A DNA stretch of 17,858 nt, taken from assembly GCA_002396385.1 (NCBI GenBank), contig DGTD01000100.1, forward strand, positions 1-17,858, in the 5' to 3' direction. This DNA comes from Bacteroidales bacterium UBA4345 (GTDB lineage Bacteria > Bacteroidota > Bacteroidia > Bacteroidales > Paludibacteraceae). Under the pieces are notes generated by a model. The model worked only from the letters and a program-made list of their open reading frames with translations. It searched no databases and had not been told where the DNA came from. Position 1 is the first letter of the stretch; each line of letters starts with the position of its first letter. A program made the position numbers and the translations under genes. Below, piece after piece: positions 7,529-14,563 of this stretch.

Positions 7529-8803
7529 ATGCTAACTCTCAAAGTTATTACAGAAGAGACCGACGACGTGATTCGCCGCCTGGCAAAGAAGCACTTCGAC
7601 GGCAAGCAGATAATAGGCGAGATCATCGACTTAGACAAGAAGCGCCGTTCAACCCAGCAAGAACTTGACACGACCAAAGCAGAAAGCAACCAGCTTGCGA
7701 AGCAGATTGGCGCGTTGATGAAGGAAGGCAAAAAGGACGAAGCCGAAGCCGCAAAGACCAAGACTTCAGAATTGAAGGAGAAAAGCAAGAAACTGGAAGA
7801 GAACCTGACCAGCTACGAGCAGGAAATCACCAACCGCCTTCTTGTCATACCTAACCTTCCGAACGAACTGGTACCAGAAGGCACCGGCGCAGAAGACAAC
7901 CTTGTTGTTAAGGAAGGCGGCCCTATGCCAAACCTTGGTGCAGACGCACTTCCACACTGGGAGTTGGCCAAGAAATACGACATCATCGACTTCGACCTCG
8001 GTGTAAAGATCACCGGAGCCGGATTTCCAGTATACAAGGGCAAGGGTGCACGCCTGCAGCGCGCGCTTATCAACTTCTTCCTTGACCAGGCCCGCGACCA
8101 CGGCTATTTGGAAATTGAGCCACCATACGTTGTAAACGAGGCATCGGGTTACGGAACCGGACAGCTTCCTGACAAGGAAGGCCAGATGTACCACTGCAAC
8201 CTCGACAACCTCTACCTCATTCCAACAGCAGAGGTTCCTGTCACCAACATCTACCGCGACGTTATTCTTGACGAGAAAGACCTTCCTATAAAGAACACCG
8301 CTTACTCGGCATGTTTCCGCCGTGAGGCCGGCTCGTACGGTAAGGATGTCCGCGGTTTGAACCGTCTGCACCAGTTCAACAAGGTTGAGATTGTACGCAT
8401 CGACACCCCAGAGCACAGCTACGAGTCGCTGCAAGAGATGCTCGACTACGTGCAGACCCTGGTAGAGAAACTTGAGTTGCCTTGGCACATTCTCCGCCTT
8501 TGCGGTGGCGATATGAGCTTCACCTCGGCCATCACCTACGACTTCGAGGTCTTCAGCGCCGCACAGAAACGCTGGTTGGAAGTCAGCTCGGTATCGAATT
8601 TCGAGACTTACCAGGCTAACCGCTTGAAGTGCCGTTACCGCACAGCCGCCGACAAGAAGATCCAGCTCTGCCACACCCTGAACGGTTCGGCATTGGCGTT
8701 GCCACGTATAGTAGCTGCCATTTTGGAGAACGGCCAGTGCGAAAAGGGCATCCGCATGCCAAAGGCGTTGGTTCCATACCTTGGTTTCGAATACTTAGAC
8801 TAA
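7529..8803 (+). CDS. serS: Seryl-tRNA synthetase
   Basis: 424 residues, the normal length for bacterial SerRS. It charges tRNA-Ser with serine using ATP, in the cytosol. The N-terminal long coiled-coil arm that grips the tRNA spans about residues 27-105 (charged, with LDKKRRSTQQELD and ELKEKSKKLEEN). The class II catalytic core follows, with the serine-site loop TAEVPVT at 233-239, motif 2 at about 263-288 (FRREAGSYGKDVRGLNRLHQF) and motif 3 at about 385-400 (NGSALALPR, then ILENGQ). The C-terminus VPYLGFEYLD is typical. It has its own -7 box upstream and a terminator downstream, so it is probably transcribed alone although it sits between two genes of the agmatine pathway. No Shine-Dalgarno site precedes the ATG. 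Confidence 0.97.
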   Translation: MLTLKVITEETDDVIRRLAKKHFDGKQIIGEIIDLDKKRRSTQQELDTTKAESNQLAKQIGALMKEGKKDEAEAAKTKTSELKEKSKKLEENLTSYEQEITNRLLVIPNLPNELVPEGTGAEDNLVVKEGGPMPNLGADALPHWELAKKYDIIDFDLGVKITGAGFPVYKGKGARLQRALINFFLDQARDHGYLEIEPPYVVNEASGYGTGQLPDKEGQMYHCNLDNLYLIPTAEVPVTNIYRDVILDEKDLPIKNTAYSACFRREAGSYGKDVRGLNRLHQFNKVEIVRIDTPEHSYESLQEMLDYVQTLVEKLELPWHILRLCGGDMSFTSAITYDFEVFSAAQKRWLEVSSVSNFETYQANRLKCRYRTAADKKIQLCHTLNGSALALPRIVAAILENGQCEKGIRMPKALVPYLGFEYLD

Positions 8804-8832
8804 GCCATACCCTATTGGGCATTCAATACAAG

Positions 8833-8864
8833 AGAGGATGTATCAGAGTTGGTACATCCTCTTT
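8833..8864 (+). terminator. Intrinsic terminator of serS
   Basis: AGAGGATGTA (8833-8842) and TACATCCTCT (8853-8862) form a perfect 10-bp stem with a 10-nt loop, followed by TTTCTAT. It begins 29 bp after the serS stop codon. Confidence 0.85.
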
Positions 8865-8911
8865 CTATATAAAACCAAATAACGCAGTTTAAAAACTTAG
8901 AGACAAAAGAA

Positions 8912-10003
8912 ATGAGGATATTACCAGCCGAATGGGAGCCGCAAGGCTTCATACAGTTGACATGGCCCCACGAAGACACCGACTGGAGCTACATTTTAGA
9001 AGAAGTGACCGCCTGTTACGTGCGCATTGCCACCGAAATCAGCAAACGCGAGCGTCTGCTCATCGTCTGCAAAAATGCGCAACAAGTACGCCAACGCTTA
9101 GAGGGTTCAGCCGAACTGCAGAACATCCGTTTTGTAGAAACCGACACCAACGACACCTGGGCCCGCGACCACGGCGGCATAACCGTAGTCGACACCGAAG
9201 ACCGTTTCTTCCGCGACGAGGTGTGCAACTTCGACGACCCCTTCAAACCCGTGTCACCCATTTGCGAATGCGAAAGCCATTACAAGGTGCTGGACTTCTG
9301 TTTTAACGGTTGGGGTTTGAAATTCGCATCGAACAAAGACAACCGCATCACTCGCGAGCTATTCCAGTCTGACCTCTTCGACGCCGACTACGAGAACCAC
9401 CTGAACTTTGTGCTGGAAGGCGGCAGCATAGAGAGCGACGGGGCCGGCACCATCCTCACTACCAGCGAGTGCCTACTCAGTGACAACCGCAACGAGCAGT
9501 TCACGAAAGAAGAGATAGAGAACTACCTGAAAAAAGCGCTAGGCGCCAAACGCATATTATGGCTGAACCACGGTTACCTAGCAGGAGACGACACCGACAG
9601 CCACATCGACACCCTGGCACGCCTGTGCGACTACGACACCATAGCCTACGTCAGATGCGAAGATCCGACCGATGAGCATTACAACGAGTTGCGCGCCATG
9701 GAGAAAGAGTTGAGAGAGTTTGAGACCGAAAACGGCGAGCGCTACCGGCTGCTAGCCTTGCCTATGGCAGACAAGATAGAGATAGACGGAGAACGCCTGC
9801 CCGCCACCTACGCCAACTTCCTCATCATGAACAACGCCATATTGATGCCGACCTACGGTTCAGCCAAAGACCAAGAGGCGATGGCAGTGTTGCAGGAAGC
9901 CTTCCCCGACCGCGAGATAGTGGGCTGCGACTGCGTACCCCTCATCCGCCAACACGGTTCGCTACACTGCATCACCATGCAATATCCGTTCGAACTGAAG
10001 TAA
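8912..10003 (+). CDS. aguA: Agmatine deiminase
   Basis: 363 residues. It hydrolyses agmatine to N-carbamoylputrescine and ammonia in the cytosol, the step after arginine decarboxylase. It belongs to the agmatine deiminase / PAD_porph branch of the guanidine-modifying superfamily: NDTWARDHGG at 80-89, LEGGSIESDG near 168-177, the catalytic-histidine motif GDDTDSHID at 225-233 (H231), and the nucleophile in GSLHCITMQYP (C353). There is no signal peptide, which argues for cytosolic agmatine deiminase rather than a secreted peptidylarginine deiminase. It starts 48 bp after the serS terminator. No promoter matching the consensus is evident in that gap. The N-carbamoylputrescine amidase (aguB), which should complete putrescine synthesis, is not in the window. 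Confidence 0.92.
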   Translation: MRILPAEWEPQGFIQLTWPHEDTDWSYILEEVTACYVRIATEISKRERLLIVCKNAQQVRQRLEGSAELQNIRFVETDTNDTWARDHGGITVVDTEDRFFRDEVCNFDDPFKPVSPICECESHYKVLDFCFNGWGLKFASNKDNRITRELFQSDLFDADYENHLNFVLEGGSIESDGAGTILTTSECLLSDNRNEQFTKEEIENYLKKALGAKRILWLNHGYLAGDDTDSHIDTLARLCDYDTIAYVRCEDPTDEHYNELRAMEKELREFETENGERYRLLALPMADKIEIDGERLPATYANFLIMNNAILMPTYGSAKDQEAMAVLQEAFPDREIVGCDCVPLIRQHGSLHCITMQYPFELK

Positions 10004-10049
10004 ACCGCCTCTCGTCGCGCAAGAAAAACAAGATTCACAACAAATAAGA

Positions 10050-11252
10050 ATGAGGATAACGACAACCGCAGGCAAGACATCGATGGCGCTACTGATAGCG
10101 CTGGCACTATCGCACTTTTTCAACGATATGTTGCAGGCAATCATCACAGCCGTATATCCGTTGCTGAAAAGCGACATGGCGCTCAGTTTCGCCCAGATAG
10201 GTGCGATAACGCTGTGCTACCAGACCTCGGCATCGGTCTTCCAACCCGTCATGGGCATGCTGCTCGACAAGAAGCCCAACCCCTATTTCCTGCCCCTAGG
10301 CATGACCTTCACCTATAGCGGGTTGACAATTCTGGCATTCAGCGACTCGTATGCAGTCATCTTGTTCAGCGTGTCGTTAGTCGGGCTTGGTTCGTCGATA
10401 CTCCACCCCGAGGCATCGCGCCTGACATCGCTGGCATCGGGCGGCAAACGCGGATTCGCCCAATCGGTGTTCCAAGTAGGCGGCAACACCGGCAGCGCGG
10501 TTGGTCCGTTGCTCGCAGCGCTGCTGATAGCGCCCTACGGCCGTAGCCACGTGGCAGCCGTAGCCTGTCTGGCATTTGTGGGTATGCTGGTCATGTTTCC
10601 CATCTGCCGGTGGTATAGCAGCCATCTGAAAGCCGTTAAAAAAGGCGAAGGCAGAAGAAGCGTCAAACAGCCGCAACCCCTACGCCGCCGCCAAACTATA
10701 CAAGCCATCGCCATCTTATTGGCACTCATCTTCTCGAAATACCTCTATATGGCCAGTCTGACCAGCTACTACACGTTCTACCTGATCGAGAAATTCGGTG
10801 TCAGCATAAAGACATCACAAGTATTGCTGTTCGTATTTTTAGGAGCGACAGCCATCGGCACAGTGATAGGCGGCCCCATCGGGGACAAGATCGGGCGGAA
10901 ATACGTCATCTGGGCATCGATATTGGGAACCGCGCCCTTCGCACTGCTAATGCCGCACGTCTCGTTCGTTCCGACAATCGTACTCAGTTTTCTGGTTGGC
11001 TTGGTATTGTCGTCAGCCTTCCCAGCCATCATCATCTATGCGCAAGAGCTGCTACCCAATCACATCGGTCTAACATCGGGACTGTTCTACGGATTCGCGT
11101 TCGGCATAGCCGGCATATCGGCAGCCGTGTTAGGCACGCTGGTCGACTCGTACGGCATCGGCGCCGTCTACCAAGCCTGCTCGTTCATCCCGTTGTTAGG
11201 CATGGTGGCCTACTTCCTGCCAAATTTGAAGAAGACAGACAAACAGCACTAA
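10050..11252 (+). CDS. MFS exporter of the fosmidomycin-resistance (Fsr) type
   Basis: 400 residues with about twelve hydrophobic segments, in two halves split by a basic loop (about residues 192-215, KKGEGRRSVKQPQPLRRR). The start SHFFNDMLQAIITAVYPLL, the segment FAQIGAITLCYQTSASVFQPVMG and the motif HPEASRLTSLASGGKRG followed by SVFQVGGNTGSAVGPL are close to E. coli Fsr. Such proteins are proton-driven drug exporters of the inner membrane. The natural substrate here is unknown. It starts 46 bp after aguA with no terminator between, so the two may be cotranscribed; export of a polyamine or related cation is a thought, not a conclusion. No Shine-Dalgarno site precedes the ATG. Confidence 0.88.
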   Translation: MRITTTAGKTSMALLIALALSHFFNDMLQAIITAVYPLLKSDMALSFAQIGAITLCYQTSASVFQPVMGMLLDKKPNPYFLPLGMTFTYSGLTILAFSDSYAVILFSVSLVGLGSSILHPEASRLTSLASGGKRGFAQSVFQVGGNTGSAVGPLLAALLIAPYGRSHVAAVACLAFVGMLVMFPICRWYSSHLKAVKKGEGRRSVKQPQPLRRRQTIQAIAILLALIFSKYLYMASLTSYYTFYLIEKFGVSIKTSQVLLFVFLGATAIGTVIGGPIGDKIGRKYVIWASILGTAPFALLMPHVSFVPTIVLSFLVGLVLSSAFPAIIIYAQELLPNHIGLTSGLFYGFAFGIAGISAAVLGTLVDSYGIGAVYQACSFIPLLGMVAYFLPNLKKTDKQH

Positions 11253-11264
11253 CACCTCACCCGA

Positions 11265-11289
11265 ATACCATATTAAAGGTATATGGTAT
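11265..11289. repeat. AT-rich hairpin after the MFS gene
   Basis: ATACCATAT and ATATGGTAT form a perfect 9-bp stem with a 7-nt loop, 13 bp after the transporter stop. No T-run follows on either strand, so it may stabilise the 3' end of the mRNA rather than terminate. Confidence 0.5.
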
Positions 11290-11307
11290 CACGGATTTGT
11301 GCGATTG

Positions 11308-11335
11308 TTGTGAGAACAAAAATGCGGTAACTTTG
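11308..11335 (+). promoter_or_regulatory. Bacteroidota-type promoter of the esterase gene
   Basis: TTG (11308-11310), 17 bp, then TAACTTTG (11328-11335), an exact fit to the -33/-7 consensus. The start of transcription would be near 11342, about 20 nt before the ATG, just ahead of the Shine-Dalgarno site. Confidence 0.75.
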
Positions 11336-11361
11336 CGGCGGAAAAAAGAAGGAGGTAGATT

Positions 11362-12096
11362 ATGACAAAAGAAATATCATATAACAGCCCCAACGGGCGG
11401 ATTAGCGGATTACTAGACCTACCTGAGCTGGGAGAGAAAAAGAAATGCGCCATTGCGATTCTGCTACACGGAATCGGCGACCACAAATCGACTCCCTTCA
11501 TGAACACCCTATCGGCAGGTTTGCTGCAGAAAGGAATAGGGACACTGCGCATCGACTTCAACGGTCACGGGGAAAGCGACGGGAACTTTACCGATATGAC
11601 TATCTCAAGCGAAGTAAAAGACGCCGTTGCCGCAATAAGCTATGTGAAACAACTGCCAGAAACCGACCGCATACTGCTGGTCGGACATTCACAAGGCGGA
11701 GTTGCATCGATACTGACCGCAGGACTGATAGGCAACGAAAGCATCGACCACCTGGTGCTACTGGCTCCGGCCATCGTCTTAAAAGATGGAGCCCGGAACG
11801 GAAATATACTGGGGGGCACCTTCAACCCCGAACAGTTGCCAGAAACACTGCCCATTGTGTGGGGAGTGCTGGGCCGCAACTACATAGCCGACGCGCAACA
11901 CCTACCTATTTACGAAGAATTTGTAAAATATAAAGGGGAAACCACCATCATCCACGGGACAGCCGACGAAGTAGTCCCCACCTCTTATTCAGAAAAGCTG
12001 AAACAACTGAACAGCAATGCAAAACTGTATCTGTTAGACGGTTTCGGACATTCGTTCGAACCTGATGCCACGGCCGTTTGCAAACACATAGAATAA
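11362..12096 (+). CDS. Alpha/beta hydrolase, feruloyl/cinnamoyl-esterase-like
   Basis: 244 residues, no signal peptide, so cytosolic. The catalytic triad is visible: S110 in GHSQGG, D202 in HGTADEVVP and H230 in GFGHSF. HGIGDH (36-41) is the oxyanion region, and IDFNGHGESDG is the usual strand-turn before it. The insert at about 137-185 (LAPA, DGARNGNILGG, FNPEQLP, GRNYIADAQ) has the same layout as the cap of the rumen feruloyl esterase Est1E and related Lactobacillus cinnamoyl esterases, which free hydroxycinnamates from plant cell-wall or diet esters. The substrate is inferred from that likeness; another short acyl ester is possible. It is one of only two genes here with a strong Shine-Dalgarno site (AAGGAGG, 11349-11355, 6 bp before the ATG). 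It has its own consensus promoter. Confidence 0.87.
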   Translation: MTKEISYNSPNGRISGLLDLPELGEKKKCAIAILLHGIGDHKSTPFMNTLSAGLLQKGIGTLRIDFNGHGESDGNFTDMTISSEVKDAVAAISYVKQLPETDRILLVGHSQGGVASILTAGLIGNESIDHLVLLAPAIVLKDGARNGNILGGTFNPEQLPETLPIVWGVLGRNYIADAQHLPIYEEFVKYKGETTIIHGTADEVVPTSYSEKLKQLNSNAKLYLLDGFGHSFEPDATAVCKHIE

Positions 12097-12275
12097 ACAT
12101 CTGTGGTAAAATCACGTAAAAAAGCGAAGCCAATTGTCACAAAAACAACTGGTAAAATTTTCGTGTCCGCCCTTGGGGAAAATTTAAATTACAGCAACAA
12201 ATAAGAGAATCGGCAATAATTTACAGCCAATATTATTCGCATATAGAACACATTTATAGAGTTAAGAAACAAAAC
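12097..12275. other. AT-rich spacer upstream of the iterated operators
   Basis: No gene is seen. CCAATTG (12131-12137) and CAACTGG (12147-12153) could form a weak, mismatched stem followed by TAAAATTTT, a possible poor terminator for the esterase gene. The rest is AT-rich without clear structure. Confidence 0.4.
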
Positions 12276-12300
12276 TGCACAAACAAATTAAATTTGTGCA
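12276..12300. promoter_or_regulatory. Operator-like inverted repeat 1, TGCACA-N13-TGTGCA
   Basis: TGCACAAA and TTTGTGCA are exact 8-bp inverted arms around 9 bp. The centre lies about 68 bp upstream of the predicted transcription start. It is the first of three repeats with the same 25-bp layout. The left half extends to the 12-mer TGCACAAACAAA, which recurs exactly at 12348-12359. Confidence 0.7.
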
Positions 12301-12306
12301 AAAAAA

Positions 12307-12331
12307 TGCACACGAAAACTTGCAATGTGCA
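12307..12331. promoter_or_regulatory. Operator-like inverted repeat 2, over the -33 box
   Basis: The same TGCACA-N13-TGTGCA layout, with the symmetry extending outward to AAAATGCAC / GTGCATTTT (12303-12311 and 12327-12335). The -33 TTG (12320-12322) lies in the middle. The centre is 31 bp from that of repeat 1, three helical turns. Confidence 0.72.
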
Positions 12332-12349
12332 TTTTAGTTTCTATATTTG
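12320..12349 (+). promoter_or_regulatory. Consensus promoter of the 28-codon gene
   Basis: TTG (12320-12322), 19 bp, then TATATTTG (12342-12349). Both elements match the Bacteroidota consensus. Transcription should start near 12356, leaving a leader of about 130 nt. Confidence 0.75.
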
Positions 12350-12372
12350 CACAAACAAAAACGAGATGTGCA
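12348..12372. promoter_or_regulatory. Operator-like inverted repeat 3, over the -7 box and start site
   Basis: The third TGCACA-N13-TGTGCA. It overlaps the end of the -7 box and the predicted transcription start, where a bound protein would block RNA polymerase. The centre is 41 bp from that of repeat 2, four helical turns. A second small inverted repeat, GATGTG / CACATC (12365-12370, 12382-12387), follows. Confidence 0.7.
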
Positions 12373-12474
12373 ATAAAAAAACACATCAGATGTTGAGGAA
12401 GATTGCCTAAATACATCAGCATATTTGTTATTTTTTTAGTTATTGTTAATGTAATGTTTCCCCAAAAGGGAGAG

Positions 12475-12481
12475 AAGGAGG
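12475..12481 (+). promoter_or_regulatory. Strong Shine-Dalgarno site of the 28-codon gene
   Basis: AAGGAGG, 6 bp before the ATG at 12488. Such sites are rare among the other genes of the window. It decides the start of an ORF that would otherwise be too short to trust. A small TCCC/GGGA stem just upstream (12458-12470) leaves the site exposed. Confidence 0.7.
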
Positions 12482-12487
12482 ACGCTT

Positions 12488-12574
12488 ATGAATGAAATAG
12501 TGAAACCCGTTTATGATGACTTTGGTTGTGTAATTGACGACGTAGTAATCGGCATTTATGCAGACCAAGATTAG
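12488..12574 (+). CDS. Small protein of 28 residues, unknown function
   Basis: A 28-codon ORF starting MNEIVKPVYDDFG and ending YADQD. I do not recognise it. It is acidic, with one cysteine (residue 14, in DFGCVID) and a hydrophobic, beta-prone stretch VVIGIY. There is no signal peptide or double-glycine leader, and its length fits neither a usual toxin nor a membrane peptide. The case for it is the setting: a consensus promoter with three like operators, a strong Shine-Dalgarno site at ideal spacing, and a perfect terminator 30 bp after the stop. The unit is monocistronic. A regulated signalling, modified-peptide or regulator-binding role is possible; an mRNA leader that merely carries an ORF, or an sRNA, is the alternative. 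The 3' flank also has a 7-bp mismatched stem (12581-12598, loop AGAA). Confidence 0.6.
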   Translation: MNEIVKPVYDDFGCVIDDVVIGIYADQD

Positions 12575-12603
12575 GCAAAGCTCTACCAGAAGGCAGAGTT
12601 AAG

Positions 12604-12630
12604 GCGCACCTGTGCAAGGTGCGCTTTTTT
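12604..12630 (+). terminator. Intrinsic terminator of the 28-codon gene
   Basis: GCGCACCT (12604-12611) and AGGTGCGC (12617-12624) form a perfect 8-bp GC-rich stem with the loop GTGCA, followed by six T. Confidence 0.92.
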
Positions 12631-12707
12631 GTTGTGCGGTGCGGAAAAATTGCCAACCTGTGCAAAAACAAGCGCTCCCGAACAAGAATAGAAACGGCTA
12701 TTATATA

Positions 12708-12715
12708 TATCTTTG
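12708..12715 (+). promoter_or_regulatory. -7 box for the T9SS cargo gene
   Basis: TATCTTTG followed by CA fits the Bacteroidota -7 consensus, 39 bp before the ATG at 12755. The spacing and sequence are like those at serS. No clear -33 box is seen. Confidence 0.55.
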
Positions 12716-12754
12716 CACTAAGAAAATGTCACCACATTACCTTATTTACAACCG

Positions 12755-14062
12755 ATGAGAAAAACAGTTCTTCTATTATTCGCATTTCTTTCTGCTATAG
12801 TCTGTTACGGTATAAGGCCCTACCCAGAAACCGGTGCCCTGTTCAACACCGGCAGCACGACCTGCGCCATAGGCAGGCCCCTGAACGAGGTGGTAGCGGA
12901 GTTGCTTGACAACAGCAATTTCTTTGACGCAGAAACAGACTACGTCAACCTAAGGACATCGTCGAACCAACATACACATAATAAAGCGAAAGGAGGCATA
13001 GAGCTACCTGCGCTATCGGAAGAAGACACCCTACTCTACGTGGAGAAACACGAGATAAAAGGAAAGGGAGAAGGCGGACTGAACGACACCTGCTTCATTT
13101 TCGGCATCTATTTCAGTCCGTCAAACGAAGACGAATTGCGCCAAGTAAAACTGTTGCGGGTCAGTTACTTTACTATTTACGAATCGATTCCGCTCACCCC
13201 GTTTACTGTCGACTGGTCACAAAATTATTCACAAACGGCCGAAATCTTTCTTAACTTTCTGTCGCCCGACTACTTTAACAACAAACTGGGCAACGACTGT
13301 CCAAGCCCGAACGAGACACGAGCCGCAGAAGAAGAGGACTATTCGGATATGGCAAGAACAGACGGGAAAAACGTGCTGTACAGAAAGACGGACAAAATAT
13401 CGGCCACCACCAGCACACACCAGGTAAAATATTACAAGACCGACTACATAGTCGGCCAAATGAACTACTGCCCTGTTGAGGTGGAACTGAACGAGGACAT
13501 CTGCCAGGGCGAAAGCTACACCTTCGGCAACCACGTACTGAACCAAACCACCGACGCCAGCCAGAAAACAAAGACCTGGTACGGCGCCGACAGCACCACC
13601 ATTCTGCACCTGACCGTGCACGACACTGCCAGCACCACCATCGACACCACCCTACACAGCGGACAAAGTCTGCTGATTGGCGGCAAAACAGTTACCCAAA
13701 GCGGTATTTATACGGAAAGAGAACAAACCGTTTTTGGTTGCGACAGTGTTGTGACCTACCAAGTAACAGTTCTGGCCAACGACACCACCTACTACCCCAT
13801 AAAACCGGGTACAGTGGTCACCCCCAACGGAGACGGTACAAACGACACTTGGCAGATCGTCAACATAGACAAGTACAACATCTATACTATACGCATCTAC
13901 AGCCGTTCGGGCAAAGAACTTGTCCTGTACAAGAACCACTACGATGGTTGGGACGGCACCTACAAAGGCAAGAAACTGCCTTCGGCAGATTACTGGTATG
14001 CCATCAGTTTAGACGAGTCGGATGAGACGGTACAGGGACATTTCACACTAATATGGGAGTAA
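12755..14062 (+). CDS. Secreted protein with T9SS type B (gliding-motility-like) C-terminal sorting domain
   Basis: 435 residues. A signal peptide covers about residues 1-18 (MRKTVLLLFAFLSAIVC). The N-terminal part, to about residue 240, is of unknown fold, with cysteines at 37, 113 and 182. Residues about 241-345 form Bacteroidota surface-protein repeats (CQGESYTFG, then FGCDSVVTYQVTV, where GCDSV is characteristic). Residues about 351-435 are the sorting domain: VVTPNGDGTNDTW, IYTIRIYSRSGKELV, YDGWDGTYKGKKL, DYWYAISL, and a final GHFTLIWE. Such domains guide cargo through the type IX system to the cell surface or medium, where they may be removed. No T9SS machinery genes are in the window, so this implies they are elsewhere in the genome. 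The cargo role (adhesion, binding) is unknown. Thr- and Asp-rich composition fits a surface protein. Confidence 0.9.
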   Translation: MRKTVLLLFAFLSAIVCYGIRPYPETGALFNTGSTTCAIGRPLNEVVAELLDNSNFFDAETDYVNLRTSSNQHTHNKAKGGIELPALSEEDTLLYVEKHEIKGKGEGGLNDTCFIFGIYFSPSNEDELRQVKLLRVSYFTIYESIPLTPFTVDWSQNYSQTAEIFLNFLSPDYFNNKLGNDCPSPNETRAAEEEDYSDMARTDGKNVLYRKTDKISATTSTHQVKYYKTDYIVGQMNYCPVEVELNEDICQGESYTFGNHVLNQTTDASQKTKTWYGADSTTILHLTVHDTASTTIDTTLHSGQSLLIGGKTVTQSGIYTEREQTVFGCDSVVTYQVTVLANDTTYYPIKPGTVVTPNGDGTNDTWQIVNIDKYNIYTIRIYSRSGKELVLYKNHYDGWDGTYKGKKLPSADYWYAISLDESDETVQGHFTLIWE

Positions 14063-14269
14063 ACGAGATCCCAAGAGAACGACATTTTACTGGTGCAAGG
14101 GTGCTGTGTTTGCTGTTATTCTAAGATACGTTCGCTATCAGGATTATGACTGTGCTTGTTTTGCAAGACTACAGATTTAGAAGAGTTGGCATAAATAAGG
14201 GAAAGAATAGTGCTTACTGAATAATAGAAATCGTATTTTTTTATTTACTTTGCGAAAGATTTTCATTGT

Positions 14270-14286
14270 ATGTGCATTATGCACAT
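14270..14286. repeat. 17-bp palindrome
   Basis: ATGTGCAT, T, ATGCACAT: exact 8-bp arms around one base. It contains TGTGCA and TGCACA, the hexamers of the 12276-12372 operators, but in the opposite order and with a 3-bp gap. It lies about 18 bp after the near-consensus -7 box TTACTTTG, where a repressor could act. Confidence 0.55.
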
Positions 14287-14412
14287 GCAATTATACATAA
14301 AAAGCGTCAACTGAAGCTTGTTTTTGGTCGTTTGAAACGTAGGAAATTTCAAAATTGAAAAATCAAGAACAACGCAAAAGATGATGCTGCGGGTGTGTTA
14401 TATACATTCCGT

Positions 14413-14448
14413 AAGTGTGCATATGGGCAACTCTGTCCATGCACACTT
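14413..14448 (+). repeat. 10-bp inverted repeat, possible RNA hairpin
   Basis: AAGTGTGCAT and ATGCACACTT are exact inverted arms around a 16-nt loop in which GG and CC could add further pairs. No T-run follows. It may be part of a structured leader. Confidence 0.5.
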
Positions 14449-14470
14449 TATGTGGTAATATATACGCATA

Positions 14471-14563
14471 ACGTGGGTATCTTCTTTGCTTTGTCTATTT
14501 TTCATGGTTATTCCTACGACCACAAACGACAGACAGGTAAAGTTTAGACACCCACGTTTTTTT
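14471..14563 (+). terminator. Terminator-like long-range stem with T-run, possible attenuator or sRNA end
   Basis: ACGTGGGTATCT (14471-14482) can pair with AGACACCCACGT (14546-14557), 11 of 12 positions, and seven T (14557-14563) close the second arm. The 63-nt loop has minor complementarity of its own (GTCT with AGAC, CTTT with AAAG). The end of the stem is 78 bp before the GTPase start codon. It may end a small RNA or attenuate transcription into the operon. Confidence 0.4.

Noticed and set aside
7267..7788. Minus-strand frame of 173 codons across the speA/serS gap
   Set aside because: Half lies antisense to serS and it runs through the serS promoter. The Phe/Leu/Ser-rich translation reflects the A-rich plus strand.
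7766..8674. Minus-strand frame of 302 codons
   Set aside because: It lies wholly antisense to serS.
12276..12372. A CRISPR-like array made of the TGCACA repeats
   Set aside because: Repeat units are only 6-8 bp, alternate in orientation, have unequal spacing and no spacers, and sit exactly on a promoter.
12390..12410. Six-codon leader peptide ATG to TAA in the leader of the 28-codon gene
   Set aside because: There is no ribosome site and no run of regulatory codons; such a short frame is expected by chance.
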